Assembly (NCBI GenBank): GCA_001296005.1
Contig: LJHR01000035.1
Location: 62,001-126,000, forward strand
Direction: 5' to 3'
Source of the DNA: an alpha proteobacterium AAP38
GTDB lineage: Bacteria > Pseudomonadota > Alphaproteobacteria > Azospirillales > Azospirillaceae
DNA length: 64,000 nucleotides
A program made the translations under genes and the position numbers. Below are positions 7,914-16,799 of the stretch, piece by piece. Position 1 is the first letter of the stretch; the number at the start of each line of letters is the position of its first letter. The notes below the pieces were generated by a model. It was not told where the DNA came from. It searched no databases and worked only from the letters and a program-made list of their open reading frames with translations.

Positions 7914-9975
7914 CAGCGTCATAGGACATCGAGGCGACGATCTCCTCAACCTCGGCCCCGGTCAGGGTGCCACGGTCGAGCAGCAGGTCGGCAACGGCAT
8001 CCAGGGCGGACCGGTTGCGGTGGAGAAGGTCCTGGGCCGCCTTGTACTGTAACGCAAGCTCGGTCTCGACCTGGGCGGCAAGGCCTGGATTCTGGCGCAG
8101 GACAGCCGCGACATTCTGAGTGTGGACCTCGCCCTTCCAGGCCAGACCGTCCCCGAAGCCATAGCTGCCAAGCATCTCGGCCGCGAGGGCGGTGGCCTTG
8201 GCCAGGTCGCTGTCGGCAGGTCCGCCGGAACCGTTCGCCGGCGCCCCGTAGACGATCTCCTCGCCGGCGCGGCCGGCGAGCGTCGTGCGAATGATCGCCC
8301 TCATCGATGCGCCGGTTTCCATGCCGGACGGCCGGAATCGGGCACCGGAGCGGCCGGTGCTGACAGTGACGGTCATCAGCTGGCCGGGCAGTTCGACGGC
8401 ACCGGCAATGGCATGGGCCGCCTCATGGATGGCAATCCTGCGCTGATGGTGGATCGGCAAATCCAGCGCGGGAGAAACCTGTGCGAGGAGATCCGCGACC
8501 GTCATCTGGCGGCCTGCCCGGCGGGCGAGGCGCTTGGCGTTCCGAACCCAGAACTCGACATCGGCACCAGTCCCGCCCAGGCCTGCCGCCGCGACCTCAG
8601 AGAGGTCTGCATCCGGCAAATGGCGTTGGCCGAGGTGCTCCCTCAGGATGCCCGCCAAAGCGATTTCGTTCGGCGGGGAAACGTGGATGACGCGGTCGAA
8701 ACGGCCGGGACGGAGAAAGGCAGGGTCGATATTGAGCGTATTCGCCACCCCCAGGATGATGACACGGTGTTTAACCGCTTCGTCGATCCGCTGCAGGGCC
8801 TCGTTGACGACCTGGATGCTATACTCCCTGTTCCGACCTTCCATTTTATCGCGGATGCCGAATGAGTCAGCTTCCTCCAAAAGGAACAGGCAGCCGCCGA
8901 GAGCTTGCGCCCGCTCAAAGCTTTCGCGCATCGCCTTGAACATATGGCCTTGGTGGCCGGCTGACTGCCATTGTCCATAGGATCCGATCACCAGCGGGAG
9001 CCCTGCGCTTCTCGCCAGGCGCGCCGCAAAGGTGCTCTTGCCGGTACCTGGCGGTCCGACGAGCATGCATCCTTTGTCAATTTCATCAGCGGACAGGATG
9101 CCGGCGTTGTAGTCGGCCAAATCCTCGATCAGGTTGCGGCCCCACTCCACTGCCTCGTCCATGCCGCTAAGCCCGTCCAGGGTGGGGCCGTCGACGGCCG
9201 CCGTGCGGACCTTCGCCTCTGCCAAGCGCACCAAGCGCTTGATCCACTGGTCGGCATCTTCGTCGTAACGGTGGGCGAAGCGGAGGTCATTCGGGGTCAG
9301 GAGACGGCACAGCCAATCCGGGACGGAAACATCCGGCCGAACGCCGAACGCAGCCGCTGCCGCGTCAGCCAGCGTGGCAGCGTCGACCAAGGGGATCGAA
9401 ACCTGATGATCGGCCCCGTTTCGGACGATCTCGGGAGCATTGGCGTCAGGCGGAACCAGTACGAGAACGCCCTTTCCCTCATCCACGGCCCTGATGATGC
9501 CAAGCTCAACGGAGATGTCGCCCAGGGAGGTCCTGCCGAGGTCGTCGATGATCAACCATCTGTCATGCACCGACTGCGACTGGAAAAATTCAGCAGGCAC
9601 CTCGACGTCATCGTCAGGAATGTCGTCCTGACCTTTTTGCAACTCCGCAGCGTCGGCCTCCATTTCCCGTTGGATAAGTGCATTCGCATGAGTACGAAAC
9701 GCCTCGGCAATCGCCGGAACCCAGGCCCGTGAAGCAACGTTCAGGACAACGACCTGCCCTGGCTGTTCGAGGGCGGCAGCCGCGTCCGGCTTGCTGGAGA
9801 GAGCGCGATCCAACAGGACGGATGCCGTGGCGGCGTATGGGGTAGGACGATCAGTATGATCGGGTGCGACTGCATCGGCAGCCTTCTCGGCGTCGAGATG
9901 CTCAACGAACTGCTTGTGGTAAGCTTTTGATAAGGCCGACAGTGTGGTGGGCGGCCGATCAAGCTGCGAAGACAT
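7900..9975 (-). CDS. FtsH-like AAA+ ATPase with M41 metallopeptidase domain
   Basis: A 691-residue protein with an AAA+ module and a zinc peptidase module in FtsH order. Walker A is GPPGTGKS (307-314), the Walker B region is FLLEEAD (364-370), with arginine-finger type LRPGRFDR (421-428). The peptidase site is HEAAH (517-521), and the downstream PADSDLAKATALA segment resembles the FtsH third-ligand helix. Unlike FtsH there is no N-terminal transmembrane segment; residues 75-215 look like a second, degenerate P-loop domain. The ATG at 9975 has AAGGCAGG upstream; a TTG at 9996 is less likely. It is first in line with tnsABC-tniQ on the same strand, about 220 bases before tnsA. A role in controlling transposition is inference; it could also be independent cargo. 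Confidence 0.85.
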   Translation of the reverse strand: MSSQLDRPPTTLSALSKAYHKQFVEHLDAEKAADAVAPDHTDRPTPYAATASVLLDRALSSKPDAAAALEQPGQVVVLNVASRAWVPAIAEAFRTHANALIQREMEADAAELQKGQDDIPDDDVEVPAEFFQSQSVHDRWLIIDDLGRTSLGDISVELGIIRAVDEGKGVLVLVPPDANAPEIVRNGADHQVSIPLVDAATLADAAAAAFGVRPDVSVPDWLCRLLTPNDLRFAHRYDEDADQWIKRLVRLAEAKVRTAAVDGPTLDGLSGMDEAVEWGRNLIEDLADYNAGILSADEIDKGCMLVGPPGTGKSTFAARLARSAGLPLVIGSYGQWQSAGHQGHMFKAMRESFERAQALGGCLFLLEEADSFGIRDKMEGRNREYSIQVVNEALQRIDEAVKHRVIILGVANTLNIDPAFLRPGRFDRVIHVSPPNEIALAGILREHLGQRHLPDADLSEVAAAGLGGTGADVEFWVRNAKRLARRAGRQMTVADLLAQVSPALDLPIHHQRRIAIHEAAHAIAGAVELPGQLMTVTVSTGRSGARFRPSGMETGASMRAIIRTTLAGRAGEEIVYGAPANGSGGPADSDLAKATALAAEMLGSYGFGDGLAWKGEVHTQNVAAVLRQNPGLAAQVETELALQYKAAQDLLHRNRSALDAVADLLLDRGTLTGAEVEEIVASMSYDAGAVQ

Positions 9976-10457
9976 GGTGATACCTGCCTTGTCCAAAGTC
10001 GTCGGACCTTCGGCACAGAAGTGCGAAGGCGGCTACGCTTTGCGCAGGTCACAAGGACGGATGTCAGGAAACGACCGTGTTCCTTGCGCCTACGCGGCGC
10101 AGCATATCTTTCCCGACGCCAGGGACATGGCCGGAGCCATCGTGGCGTTCACGTTCAGGTGGGTGATATGTGAGGAAACGTTTGTCATAGTCATATAATG
10201 GCTTGGGCCGGGTAGGATGTCAATCCCAGAATTCCGGAGCGGTTGAAAAACTCGGTCCGCCTTGCCCTGCGCCAGCTTCCAGGGCTGCCAGGAGAGGTGC
10301 CCTGGCATCGAGTGACCCTACATACGCGGCCGGACAGGGCATCGCATCGTAAACGGCTACGATGGCCGGCGAAGGGATCGGGCGGTGAAGCAGTTCACCA
10401 TCCAATATTGACTCTATAGGATAACATATAAGAAGAAACACAATCATGGAGAGTCCA
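9976..10457. other. divergent intergenic region between tns and RHH genes
   Basis: About 480 bases between the divergent FtsH-like and ribbon-helix-helix genes, presumably holding both promoters. The part next to 10380-10445 is AT-rich (TTGACT at 10408, then an AT-rich stretch) but spacing to a -10 box is poor, so no promoter is claimed. No open frame here looks coding. Confidence 0.4.
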
Positions 10458-10859
10458 ATGCCGCCACTAAGCCGCCGTCGCACGACTATCACCAACGATG
10501 ATCCCGCGCTGGACGAAATGAGGCTGAGCCAGTCGTCTGAAATCCATAATGTCAACGTTGCTGGCAAACGGACCAGCCTTCGGCTGCGCGGAAGCGAATG
10601 GGAAAGCCTGCGCCTCATCGCCCACCGTGAGGGATGCGACCTCTCACAGGTCGTAACGGAAATCGACAAGCGCCGTGGCGACACGTCCCTCGCCGGTGCG
10701 TTGCGGCTTTTTGCGATCGCCTATTTCCGCGAACTGATGCGTCTCAAGGAAGATGTTGCAGGCGTCCGCCCGGTCCAGATCCTCCAGGCCCTGTCAGAGC
10801 CTCAGGACAATATCGGGGCGGAAGCGGTACGTGGCGACCGCGACCTGGTGCCGGCCTGA
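10458..10859 (+). CDS. ribbon-helix-helix domain protein
   Basis: A 133-residue protein with a central ribbon-helix-helix block of the RHH_4 type: TSLRLRGSEWESLRLIAHRE is followed by DLSQVVTEID and ALRLFAIAYFREL. Such proteins bind DNA as dimers and usually repress. The start ATG at 10458 has GGAG 6 bases upstream; the ATG at 10446 has none. It is divergent from the FtsH-like/tns genes, so it is a good candidate for a regulator of the transposition module; that is inference from position only. The N-terminal 30 residues and the tail appear disordered. Confidence 0.8.
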   Translation: MPPLSRRRTTITNDDPALDEMRLSQSSEIHNVNVAGKRTSLRLRGSEWESLRLIAHREGCDLSQVVTEIDKRRGDTSLAGALRLFAIAYFRELMRLKEDVAGVRPVQILQALSEPQDNIGAEAVRGDRDLVPA

Positions 10860-10872
10860 ACCACGGCGATGA

Positions 10873-11049
10873 TCAGCCCCAGTCCCAGATCATCGGCCTT
10901 GCAGGTTTGGCGGCGGAGACATGTTCCTGTATCGGAATCGGGGCGGGCCTCCGGCGCTTGACGGCGACCAGCCGGAAGGGACTGCCGACGAAGTCCTCCC
11001 CCGATATGGCATGCGGCACCACCGCGCGGCTCTCCTCGACTTCGTCCAT
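10873..11049 (-). CDS. small hypothetical protein (58 aa)
   Basis: Begins MDEVEESRAVVPHAISGEDF and ends with the aromatic tail RPMIWDWG. The start has GGAG 7 bases upstream and codon use is GC-rich at third positions like its neighbours. It is convergent with the RHH gene, with stop codons 13 bases apart. Middle segment FRLVAVKRRRP is strongly basic. No family recognised. Confidence 0.5.
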   Translation of the reverse strand: MDEVEESRAVVPHAISGEDFVGSPFRLVAVKRRRPAPIPIQEHVSAAKPARPMIWDWG

Positions 11050-11186
11050 GGCGATCTCCGTGTCGTCCTTGGATTATAGAACAAACGCGGAACATTTGCC
11101 AAGCGCCCGGAAAATCGCCCCCCGTGGTTGAACGGTCATGGAATAATCGGTAGCCCTGGCTCTACGCCATCGCCTAGGAGACCTGA

Positions 11187-12059
11187 ATGCGCCGCCTGCC
11201 CGCCCTTCTCGCCGCCATCCTGGCCGCTACGTTGCCGGTCGCCGCACTGGCGAAGGATGTTAAAGTTGCCACCTGGAACATGGGTTGGCTGACACTGAGG
11301 GCCGGCGAGATCAACGGGCCGAACGCCGACCCCAAACGGGCAATCTACCAACGCACGGACGAGGACTTCGCCAGGTTGCGCGGCTACGCGGCCAAGCTCG
11401 ACGCGGATATCGTCGCCCTACAGGAGGTCGACACCGTCGAGGCGGCTGCCAAGGTCTTCGATCCGAACGAGTACACGGTCATCCTGGGTGACGAAACGGA
11501 TTTCCAGCGCGCGGGTTGGGCCATCCGCAAATCGGTCAAGTTCACACGCATGCCGGACCTGGCCGCGTTGGACCTGCTGGACGGTCAGCCGAGGAGCCTC
11601 CGCAAAGGCGTCGAGGTCGTGTTCCATCTGCCCGGCGGCGACCTGCGCGCACTGGCCGTCCATCTGAAAAGTGGCTGCTTCTCTCCGAAAAGCCAGAATG
11701 ACGCCTGTCCTGTCATCGCCGAGCAGATGCCCATCCTGTCGAAATGGATCGACGCGCGGCAAGCCGAGGGAACATCGTTGCTGGTCGCTGGGGACTTCAA
11801 CCGACGGCTGCGCGACGAGGACCCGCTCTGGAAGGTGCTGGACAATGGCCCGTCGCCGCTGAAGCTGGCCACGGCGGGCAAGGCTAACCATTGCTGGGCG
11901 GGCGAGTATCCGGAATTCATCGACCAGATCATCCTTGGCGGCCCCGTCGTGCGCCGCGCCAAGGAGGGTTCCTTCGGGGTCCTGGTCTATACCGAAACAT
12001 CCAGGGACGATAAGAAGCGGGTCAGCGACCACTGCCCTGTTTCCATCGAGATCCGATGA
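11187..12059 (+). CDS. secreted endonuclease/exonuclease/phosphatase-fold protein
   Basis: A 290-residue protein with a clear Sec signal peptide (MRRLPALLAAILAATLPVAALA) and an endonuclease/exonuclease/phosphatase (DNase I-like) fold. Metal and catalytic motifs appear in family order: ATWNMGW near the mature N-terminus, DIVALQEVD (about residue 75), LVAGDFNRRL (about 202) and the terminal SDHCP (about 282). These enzymes cut phosphodiesters in nucleic acids or lipids; the substrate cannot be told. AGGAG lies 7 bases before the ATG. The stop overlaps the next gene (ATGA). A second protein of the same fold is encoded at 15226. Confidence 0.88.
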   Translation: MRRLPALLAAILAATLPVAALAKDVKVATWNMGWLTLRAGEINGPNADPKRAIYQRTDEDFARLRGYAAKLDADIVALQEVDTVEAAAKVFDPNEYTVILGDETDFQRAGWAIRKSVKFTRMPDLAALDLLDGQPRSLRKGVEVVFHLPGGDLRALAVHLKSGCFSPKSQNDACPVIAEQMPILSKWIDARQAEGTSLLVAGDFNRRLRDEDPLWKVLDNGPSPLKLATAGKANHCWAGEYPEFIDQIILGGPVVRRAKEGSFGVLVYTETSRDDKKRVSDHCPVSIEIR

Positions 12060-12274
12060 AGTTTCCGCCTCGTATCTCCCGCGCAGCCAGTGCGCTGGCA
12101 ATCGCATCCATCGCCGCCTTCATCGGCGGCGTCGCTGCGCTGTCGGCATCTGCTTTTTGGATGACGTCGGTGCTTCTGCCATTGGGGATCGCCAGCATTG
12201 TGGGCGGATGGCTGCTGTCCGAACTGTCGATGCAGCGCATCGCCAAGGATAACGGCATGGATGTCGGCAGGTGA
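12056..12274 (+). CDS. small inner-membrane protein (72 aa)
   Basis: Start ATG overlaps the stop of the nuclease-fold gene, so the two are translationally coupled. Two hydrophobic helices (about 11-33 and 38-56) with a short polar tail ending MQRIAKDNGMDVGR. No recognised family. Possibly an accessory to the secreted enzyme or a simple membrane anchor. Confidence 0.7.
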   Translation: MKFPPRISRAASALAIASIAAFIGGVAALSASAFWMTSVLLPLGIASIVGGWLLSELSMQRIAKDNGMDVGR

Positions 12275-12305
12275 CCGCGAAGGCAGACGACCAAAAATGG
12301 GCTCA

Positions 12306-12348
12306 AAGCCCGCCGCTCTACCGCTGTTGCGGGCAGCGCGGCGGGCTT
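12306..12348 (+). terminator. hairpin terminator after the 11187-12274 pair
   Basis: AAGCCCGCCGC pairs perfectly with GCGGCGGGCTT (11 bp, 21-base loop), followed by CTTC. It lies 31 bases past the last stop codon and between convergent genes, so it may act in both directions. Confidence 0.65.
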
Positions 12349-12405
12349 CTTCAAGTCCGGCACCCGGTCGAAACCTAAGCGGCACCACCGGTGATCACGA
12401 TCCCC

Positions 12406-12696
12406 TCATTCCCCCGCGTTGAGAGATGCCAGGTATTCTTGCGCTGCAATGTCGATGTTCCGGGCCAGTTTCCCGGACCGCCACACCATGAACAACCCCA
12501 TCACCATTGTTGGGATGCCGACGACACCTCCGATCAAGGTTGCCGTCAGCACGACGCCGACAACAACGATTCCCCACGCCATGCGTTTATGTAGCTTTGC
12601 TGCGGCAACGAGTTGCACGCGCACGGCTTCGACTTTGGCCGGGTCGGTACCAGCCTGCAGCACCAGGGTGCTTTTAATGTTACTCAGGTCTGACAT
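12406..12696 (-). CDS. small membrane protein (96 aa)
   Basis: A 96-residue protein with an amphipathic N-terminal helix (MSDLSNIKSTLVLQAG) then two close membrane segments (about 38-58 and 60-72) and a short cytoplasmic tail. Start at 12696 has GGAG 7 bases upstream. It is convergent with the 12056 gene. No recognised family; the basic cluster KLHKR before the first helix suggests an N-in topology. Confidence 0.65.
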   Translation of the reverse strand: MSDLSNIKSTLVLQAGTDPAKVEAVRVQLVAAAKLHKRMAWGIVVVGVVLTATLIGGVVGIPTMVMGLFMVWRSGKLARNIDIAAQEYLASLNAGE

Positions 12697-12774
12697 GTAG
12701 ATTCTCCAAGAGAGTGCGCGGGCGGGATTGGTGCCGCGTGTCGATCAATGGATTGAGAAGAGTGCGGCTGATGG

Positions 12775-14853
12775 TCAGCCCAGATATGTCCAGTCCAGGC
12801 CCAGGTCGCTGGTGGCGACCAGCAGGCGGCCTTCTCCCTGTCCATACTGGAGGTAATGGGTCAGGGGATTGACACCCGCGGCCTTCAGGTCGGCGTTGGC
12901 ATCCAGGTAGGCACTGACGTCCAAATAGGCGGACGGGTCGCGTCCCTCGCGCCAGCCATAGTTCATGAAATGGAACCAGGGGTCGACCTTGGCAGCGGCC
13001 ACGTCGGCGTTCTTACCCAGATAATAGGCGCTGTCGAACAACGGGGTCAGGGAGCGGCCTTCCGCCTTGCCATAGGCCAAGTAATGCACGTAGCCGCTCC
13101 GCAGCCCGCCGCCGGCGACCGCGGCCGCCACGTCGGGATTGGCGGCCAGGTAGCCCACCTCGTCGTAGAGCGGGTTGGCCCGGGCGTCGATGGCGGGCCG
13201 GCCCTCAGCCTGGCCCCACTGTTGCCAATGGGCAAAGCCGCTGGTCAATGCCCCGCGGGCCACGGCGGCCGCCACGTCCGGGTTCTTTGCCAAGTAGAAG
13301 GTTTCGTCGAACCCGCCGCCAAGCTTAACGTCGGCATTCATCCACAGGCCAACCTTGCCGCCATCGTTGAAGGCCAGAAACTCCGTGCCCAGGTAGGTGT
13401 CGGTGCCCTGCGGACCCACGACCTTGAAGCTGCCGTCAGCCTGTCGGGCGACCGTGTGGCTGGCGCGCGAGCCGAACAGGCCGGCGACGTCGATGCCGGT
13501 TCCGCCGTCGATGGTGTCGTTCCCGCTGCCGGCGACCACCCGGTCGTTGCCGGCACCCAGGAACAGCCGATCGTCGCCGGACCCGCCCCAGACGCTATCG
13601 TTGCCGCTGCCGCCGGAGATCTCGTTGGCCACGGCGTTGCCGTTGATCCGATCGTTGCCGGACCCGGCCCGGACGTTCTCGATGGTGCCGAGGATGGCGA
13701 GGTTGCCCTTGCCCGTGTAAGTGACAAGAGACGTCTGGTAGCCAGTCGACAGGTTGGTCCGCATCTCTGCGTCGGTCACTCGCATGTTGATCGACGACAG
13801 GTACTCCGCCGTCAGGTCGATCTCGGACTTCATCGTGCTGACCGAGAGGTCGATCATGTCCGTGCCCCCGGCATCGTAGATCACCTCTCGGAAACCGACC
13901 CTCTGATCCCAGGTGTATGTGTCGTTACCGATTCTGTAAGTCGTGTTGGGACCGTAGAGGTGCTGCAAAGCCATGATGTCTAGGACGCCCATGCCGGTCA
14001 TGTTCGCCTTGAGGAAGTCTCCGTTCGCGATGCCGTAATAGAGGTCGTTGGAATCGGGGTATGACATCATCGTGTAGAATTTGTTCTGGGCCGAGTCCGG
14101 CAGGACGGTCGGACCGTTGAACGGGTGGGAAAGGCCCAAAGCGTGTCCGATCTCGTGCCGGACTGTATCGGCCAGGCGGACGCGCTCCGCCTCGGTCAAG
14201 CCGCCGTTCGCAAACTCATCGGTAACCGAGCGGGAAAGGAATACTTCGCCTGCGCCGTCGGTGAAGCCGACGGAATCGAGGACCCAGCCCGCTGGCGTCG
14301 ACGAGTAACTGGTCGAGACATTCGGCGTGAACGCGGAGCCAGCTGTCCCGGCCGACAACGCGATGACGCTGAACCCGAGCGTCTTACCGACATTGGTTGG
14401 CGATTCCACGAACGTGATGCCGGTTACGTCGGAGATTTTCTTCAGTTCCTCAAGGACGACCTTCCTCTCGTCGTCGTTCAGCGGCCGGAAGTTCCAATCC
14501 CGGTCGCTTGCCAAGCCGGGAGCCAGGACCGTCTGGAAATGGTAGTTGAGCGTTACCGGTGTGCCGACGCCGATATTCGAATTGCGCGCTTGGTCCAGGG
14601 TCAGTCCCTTGCCGGCAAGCAGGTCAGCGTTCCAGCGCGTAAGGCCGTAAGTGTACACCCCGTCTGCCGTCTTTTCGTTGCGGCAAAACAGCAGCGCGCT
14701 GAGATCGAGGTCGCCGACCCTATGGAGGCCAGACGGGTACTGGACTGTCGGGGAGGTTCCGGCGGCATGGAGGTTCTCCACGCTGGACAGGGCGGCGCAG
14801 CACGGGCAGCCGCTTGGGTGAATGGATAAATGGTCAATCTCGTTGGTAGGCAA
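12775..14853 (-). CDS. secreted M10 (serralysin-like) metalloprotease with RTX and C-terminal repeats
   Basis: A 692-residue protein. The zinc site HEIGHALGLSH (residues about 237-247) with a following MSYPDSN Met-turn marks the metzincin M10 family. RTX calcium repeats follow (GGSGNDSVWGGSGDDRL and neighbours, about 435-485). The last 190 residues are four repeats of about 45 residues, each with a YLAxNPDVAAA-type start and a Y/WGxxEGR end. RTX proteases leave by type I secretion without a Sec signal, fitting the absence of a signal peptide; no type I transporter is encoded nearby. The start is TTG at 14853, fixed by a strong AAAGGAGGT (14861-14869). Likely an extracellular protease acting outside the cell. 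Confidence 0.88.
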   Translation of the reverse strand: MPTNEIDHLSIHPSGCPCCAALSSVENLHAAGTSPTVQYPSGLHRVGDLDLSALLFCRNEKTADGVYTYGLTRWNADLLAGKGLTLDQARNSNIGVGTPVTLNYHFQTVLAPGLASDRDWNFRPLNDDERKVVLEELKKISDVTGITFVESPTNVGKTLGFSVIALSAGTAGSAFTPNVSTSYSSTPAGWVLDSVGFTDGAGEVFLSRSVTDEFANGGLTEAERVRLADTVRHEIGHALGLSHPFNGPTVLPDSAQNKFYTMMSYPDSNDLYYGIANGDFLKANMTGMGVLDIMALQHLYGPNTTYRIGNDTYTWDQRVGFREVIYDAGGTDMIDLSVSTMKSEIDLTAEYLSSINMRVTDAEMRTNLSTGYQTSLVTYTGKGNLAILGTIENVRAGSGNDRINGNAVANEISGGSGNDSVWGGSGDDRLFLGAGNDRVVAGSGNDTIDGGTGIDVAGLFGSRASHTVARQADGSFKVVGPQGTDTYLGTEFLAFNDGGKVGLWMNADVKLGGGFDETFYLAKNPDVAAAVARGALTSGFAHWQQWGQAEGRPAIDARANPLYDEVGYLAANPDVAAAVAGGGLRSGYVHYLAYGKAEGRSLTPLFDSAYYLGKNADVAAAKVDPWFHFMNYGWREGRDPSAYLDVSAYLDANADLKAAGVNPLTHYLQYGQGEGRLLVATSDLGLDWTYLG

Positions 14854-15225
14854 GGCTTGTACCTCCTTTGCAAAAGGACAAGCGCAACCGTCCGCCGCCG
14901 GCCTGGCGCCGGGACGGTAGATACGTACAGCAAAGGTTGCACGCCCAGCCTATTCCCCCCGCCCGGGTAGCTACTCCCAGGCGTTGGTGGAGTGTTTTAT
15001 TCAGCTGGCCGCCCGACATAGGGGCTGTGCCTTTGCTTCACGCGCAGTTGCGCCCCCACCTCCGGTATCTAGCCGGGTGTAGGTGGTACATAATATGCCA
15101 CGGATGGGAACGCAGATGGAACAGGTTTCCAAGGGGGGAACGGCCTCATCCAGTCACGGGACGGAAGCGACCGCACAAGTCTGCGATCTGTCGGCGAAGC
15201 TGGATTCTCGGCGTTCGGTGATGAC
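14854..15225. other. intergenic region upstream of the RTX protease
   Basis: About 370 bases holding the RTX protease ribosome site (14861-14869) and presumably its promoter. Frames here have no start with a ribosome site and no family resemblance; nothing else is seen. Confidence 0.4.
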
Positions 15226-16254
15226 TTAGTCGTCGTCCGCGCCAGTGATGACCATCTGGAACAGCACCGGGCTGTGGTCCGAATAGACCTGGCGGAAGGC
15301 GTTATGGTCATATTCCGGCTGGGGGCCGCCTGGGTACGGCCCCGTCCCGACCTCGGACCAGCGGCCCCTCATCGCCTCGACCAGGCCGACCACCTTGAAG
15401 CCGAACGACTGGTCGATCTCCCGGTCGGTCGCCGCAGGGCGGTAGAGGACATGGTCGTAGGGCTTGGGACCGTTCACATTCGTGTTGGTGGGAACGCAGG
15501 TCGAGTTCAGGGAACGGTATCCCGGGGGCGTGGCTTCGGCCAGTTCCCCGCAGTCCTGGATGTTCGTGTCCCCAACGATGAGGTAGTCGCGCTCCGGCTT
15601 CCCGGCCTGGCTGGCGATCCATTTGGCGATCGAGGCGATCTCGTGCCGGCGGCGTTCCCGCCCCGCTGGATTGGCGTCTGGCTCCAGGTGGACGGATACC
15701 AGCACGAAGTCCAGCGCTCCCGAGCAGCTTCGGAACGGGAACGCGAAGGGAACCCGCTCGTAGTCGGGATGGTTCGACCGGTCGACCGCCAGGAACCCAC
15801 CCGGCAAGTCCGTCGCGGGAAGCGCCGCCTGCGGCTTGTAGAAGGCCACCCACCATTCGGTGGCGTTGGAATTCACGTGGATTTGGTCGCCAGTGCCGGT
15901 GTCCTCCTCGGACATCGTCCAGGAGAAGCCTCGCCTGCGCATAGCCTCGAAGAAGGCCGCCGCCTGGGGATCGGGCCTGTAGGGATCCACGGTGCCGTCC
16001 GGGTTGGGCGGGAAGCTGCCGGCGAAGGGCGGAGCCACCAGTTCCTGGACGAGCACGATGTCCTGGTCTTTCACGAGATCAGCCAAGCCGTCATTGTCCC
16101 GCTTGGCGGAGGACCCCAGGAACTGGATGTTGAAGGACGCCAGCTTCAGGGGCCCCGGTGCGCAGGCCGGGTTATCCGCCGCGGCGCCGGGGACGGCGGC
16201 CCAGGCCAGTAGGACGGTTGCAAGGATGACGGACTGGAATCGTCTGCAACGCAT
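15226..16254 (-). CDS. secreted endonuclease/exonuclease/phosphatase-fold protein
   Basis: A 342-residue protein with a Sec signal peptide (MRCRRFQSVILATVLLAWAA followed by a VPGAAA cleavage region). Fold motifs in order: ASFNIQFLG (about residue 39), DIVLVQELV (about 69), the central YLIVGDTNIQDCGE (about 219) and YSDHSPVLF near the C-terminus (about 327). These are the metal and catalytic blocks of the DNase I-like superfamily. Paired cysteines suggest disulfides, consistent with export. It is a different, longer subfamily from the 11187 protein, so the two are not a recent duplication. Substrate unknown; an exported nuclease is the simplest reading. Confidence 0.87.
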   Translation of the reverse strand: MRCRRFQSVILATVLLAWAAVPGAAADNPACAPGPLKLASFNIQFLGSSAKRDNDGLADLVKDQDIVLVQELVAPPFAGSFPPNPDGTVDPYRPDPQAAAFFEAMRRRGFSWTMSEEDTGTGDQIHVNSNATEWWVAFYKPQAALPATDLPGGFLAVDRSNHPDYERVPFAFPFRSCSGALDFVLVSVHLEPDANPAGRERRRHEIASIAKWIASQAGKPERDYLIVGDTNIQDCGELAEATPPGYRSLNSTCVPTNTNVNGPKPYDHVLYRPAATDREIDQSFGFKVVGLVEAMRGRWSEVGTGPYPGGPQPEYDHNAFRQVYSDHSPVLFQMVITGADDD

Positions 16255-16437
16255 CGTGGCCCCCGGGCGTTCATGAGGAACAGCTATACCGCATAGACCT
16301 TATACAGCATTCCTGTTGAAATTCCTGTGACAGCATTCACTATATCTGCGAAGGCTGGCCACTCCCGCATGGGCCTGCCGAAAATCGGCAGCCGGCATTG
16401 CGGCGGCTCTTCACCACGGCTACAGGGAGGACGGGCG

Positions 16438-16733
16438 ATGAACCGGATATGGCTTGTCGGCTTGTTGGGCGTGCTGCTGGCCATCCCGGCGCTTCCGGCC
16501 GCGGGCCTCAGCCAGACCGATGAGCAGATCCGGCAGGCGCTGATCCAGCAGTCGATCGCCAGCTATCCCGGCAACTCCCCTGCCCCTACAACACGGCCGC
16601 CAACGGCAGCCGGTGCGGGAAGCGCAGCGCCTACAGCAAGCCGGGTGGCCACGCGCCACTTTGCTTCCCGGCGGACGTGACGGACAAGATGGTCGAGGAC
16701 TATCGGCGGGCGAACGGGGCCAAACCGAAGTAA
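16438..16733 (+). pseudogene. small secreted cysteine-rich protein, frameshifted
   Basis: Starts with GGGAGG 7 bases before ATG 16438, then a signal peptide (MNRIWLVGLLGVLLAIPALP) and DEQIRQALIQQSIASYPGN. At about 16575 the frame breaks: the zero frame gives low-complexity SPAPTTRPPTA, while the +1 frame resumes as CPYNTAANGSRCGKRSAYSK, then PGGHAPLCFPADVTDKMVEDYRRANGAKPK and a stop at 16731. This joins a known-looking small exported family with CPCPYN, SRCG and PLCF cysteine motifs. The site reads AACTCCCCTGCCCC where AACTGCCCCTGCCCC would restore NCPCPYN, so a single G is missing. It may be a true mutation or an assembly error. Confidence 0.75.
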
Positions 16734-16799
16734 CGTCCAGGTAAGTGCCAATGGCTAATGGTCGGCAGATAACCACTGAACATTAGCAATATAATTACA

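Noticed and set aside
10380-10445. Sigma-70 promoter before the RHH gene
   Set aside because: TTGACT is present but the nearest -10-like TATAAG is only 13 bases away, outside the usual spacing.
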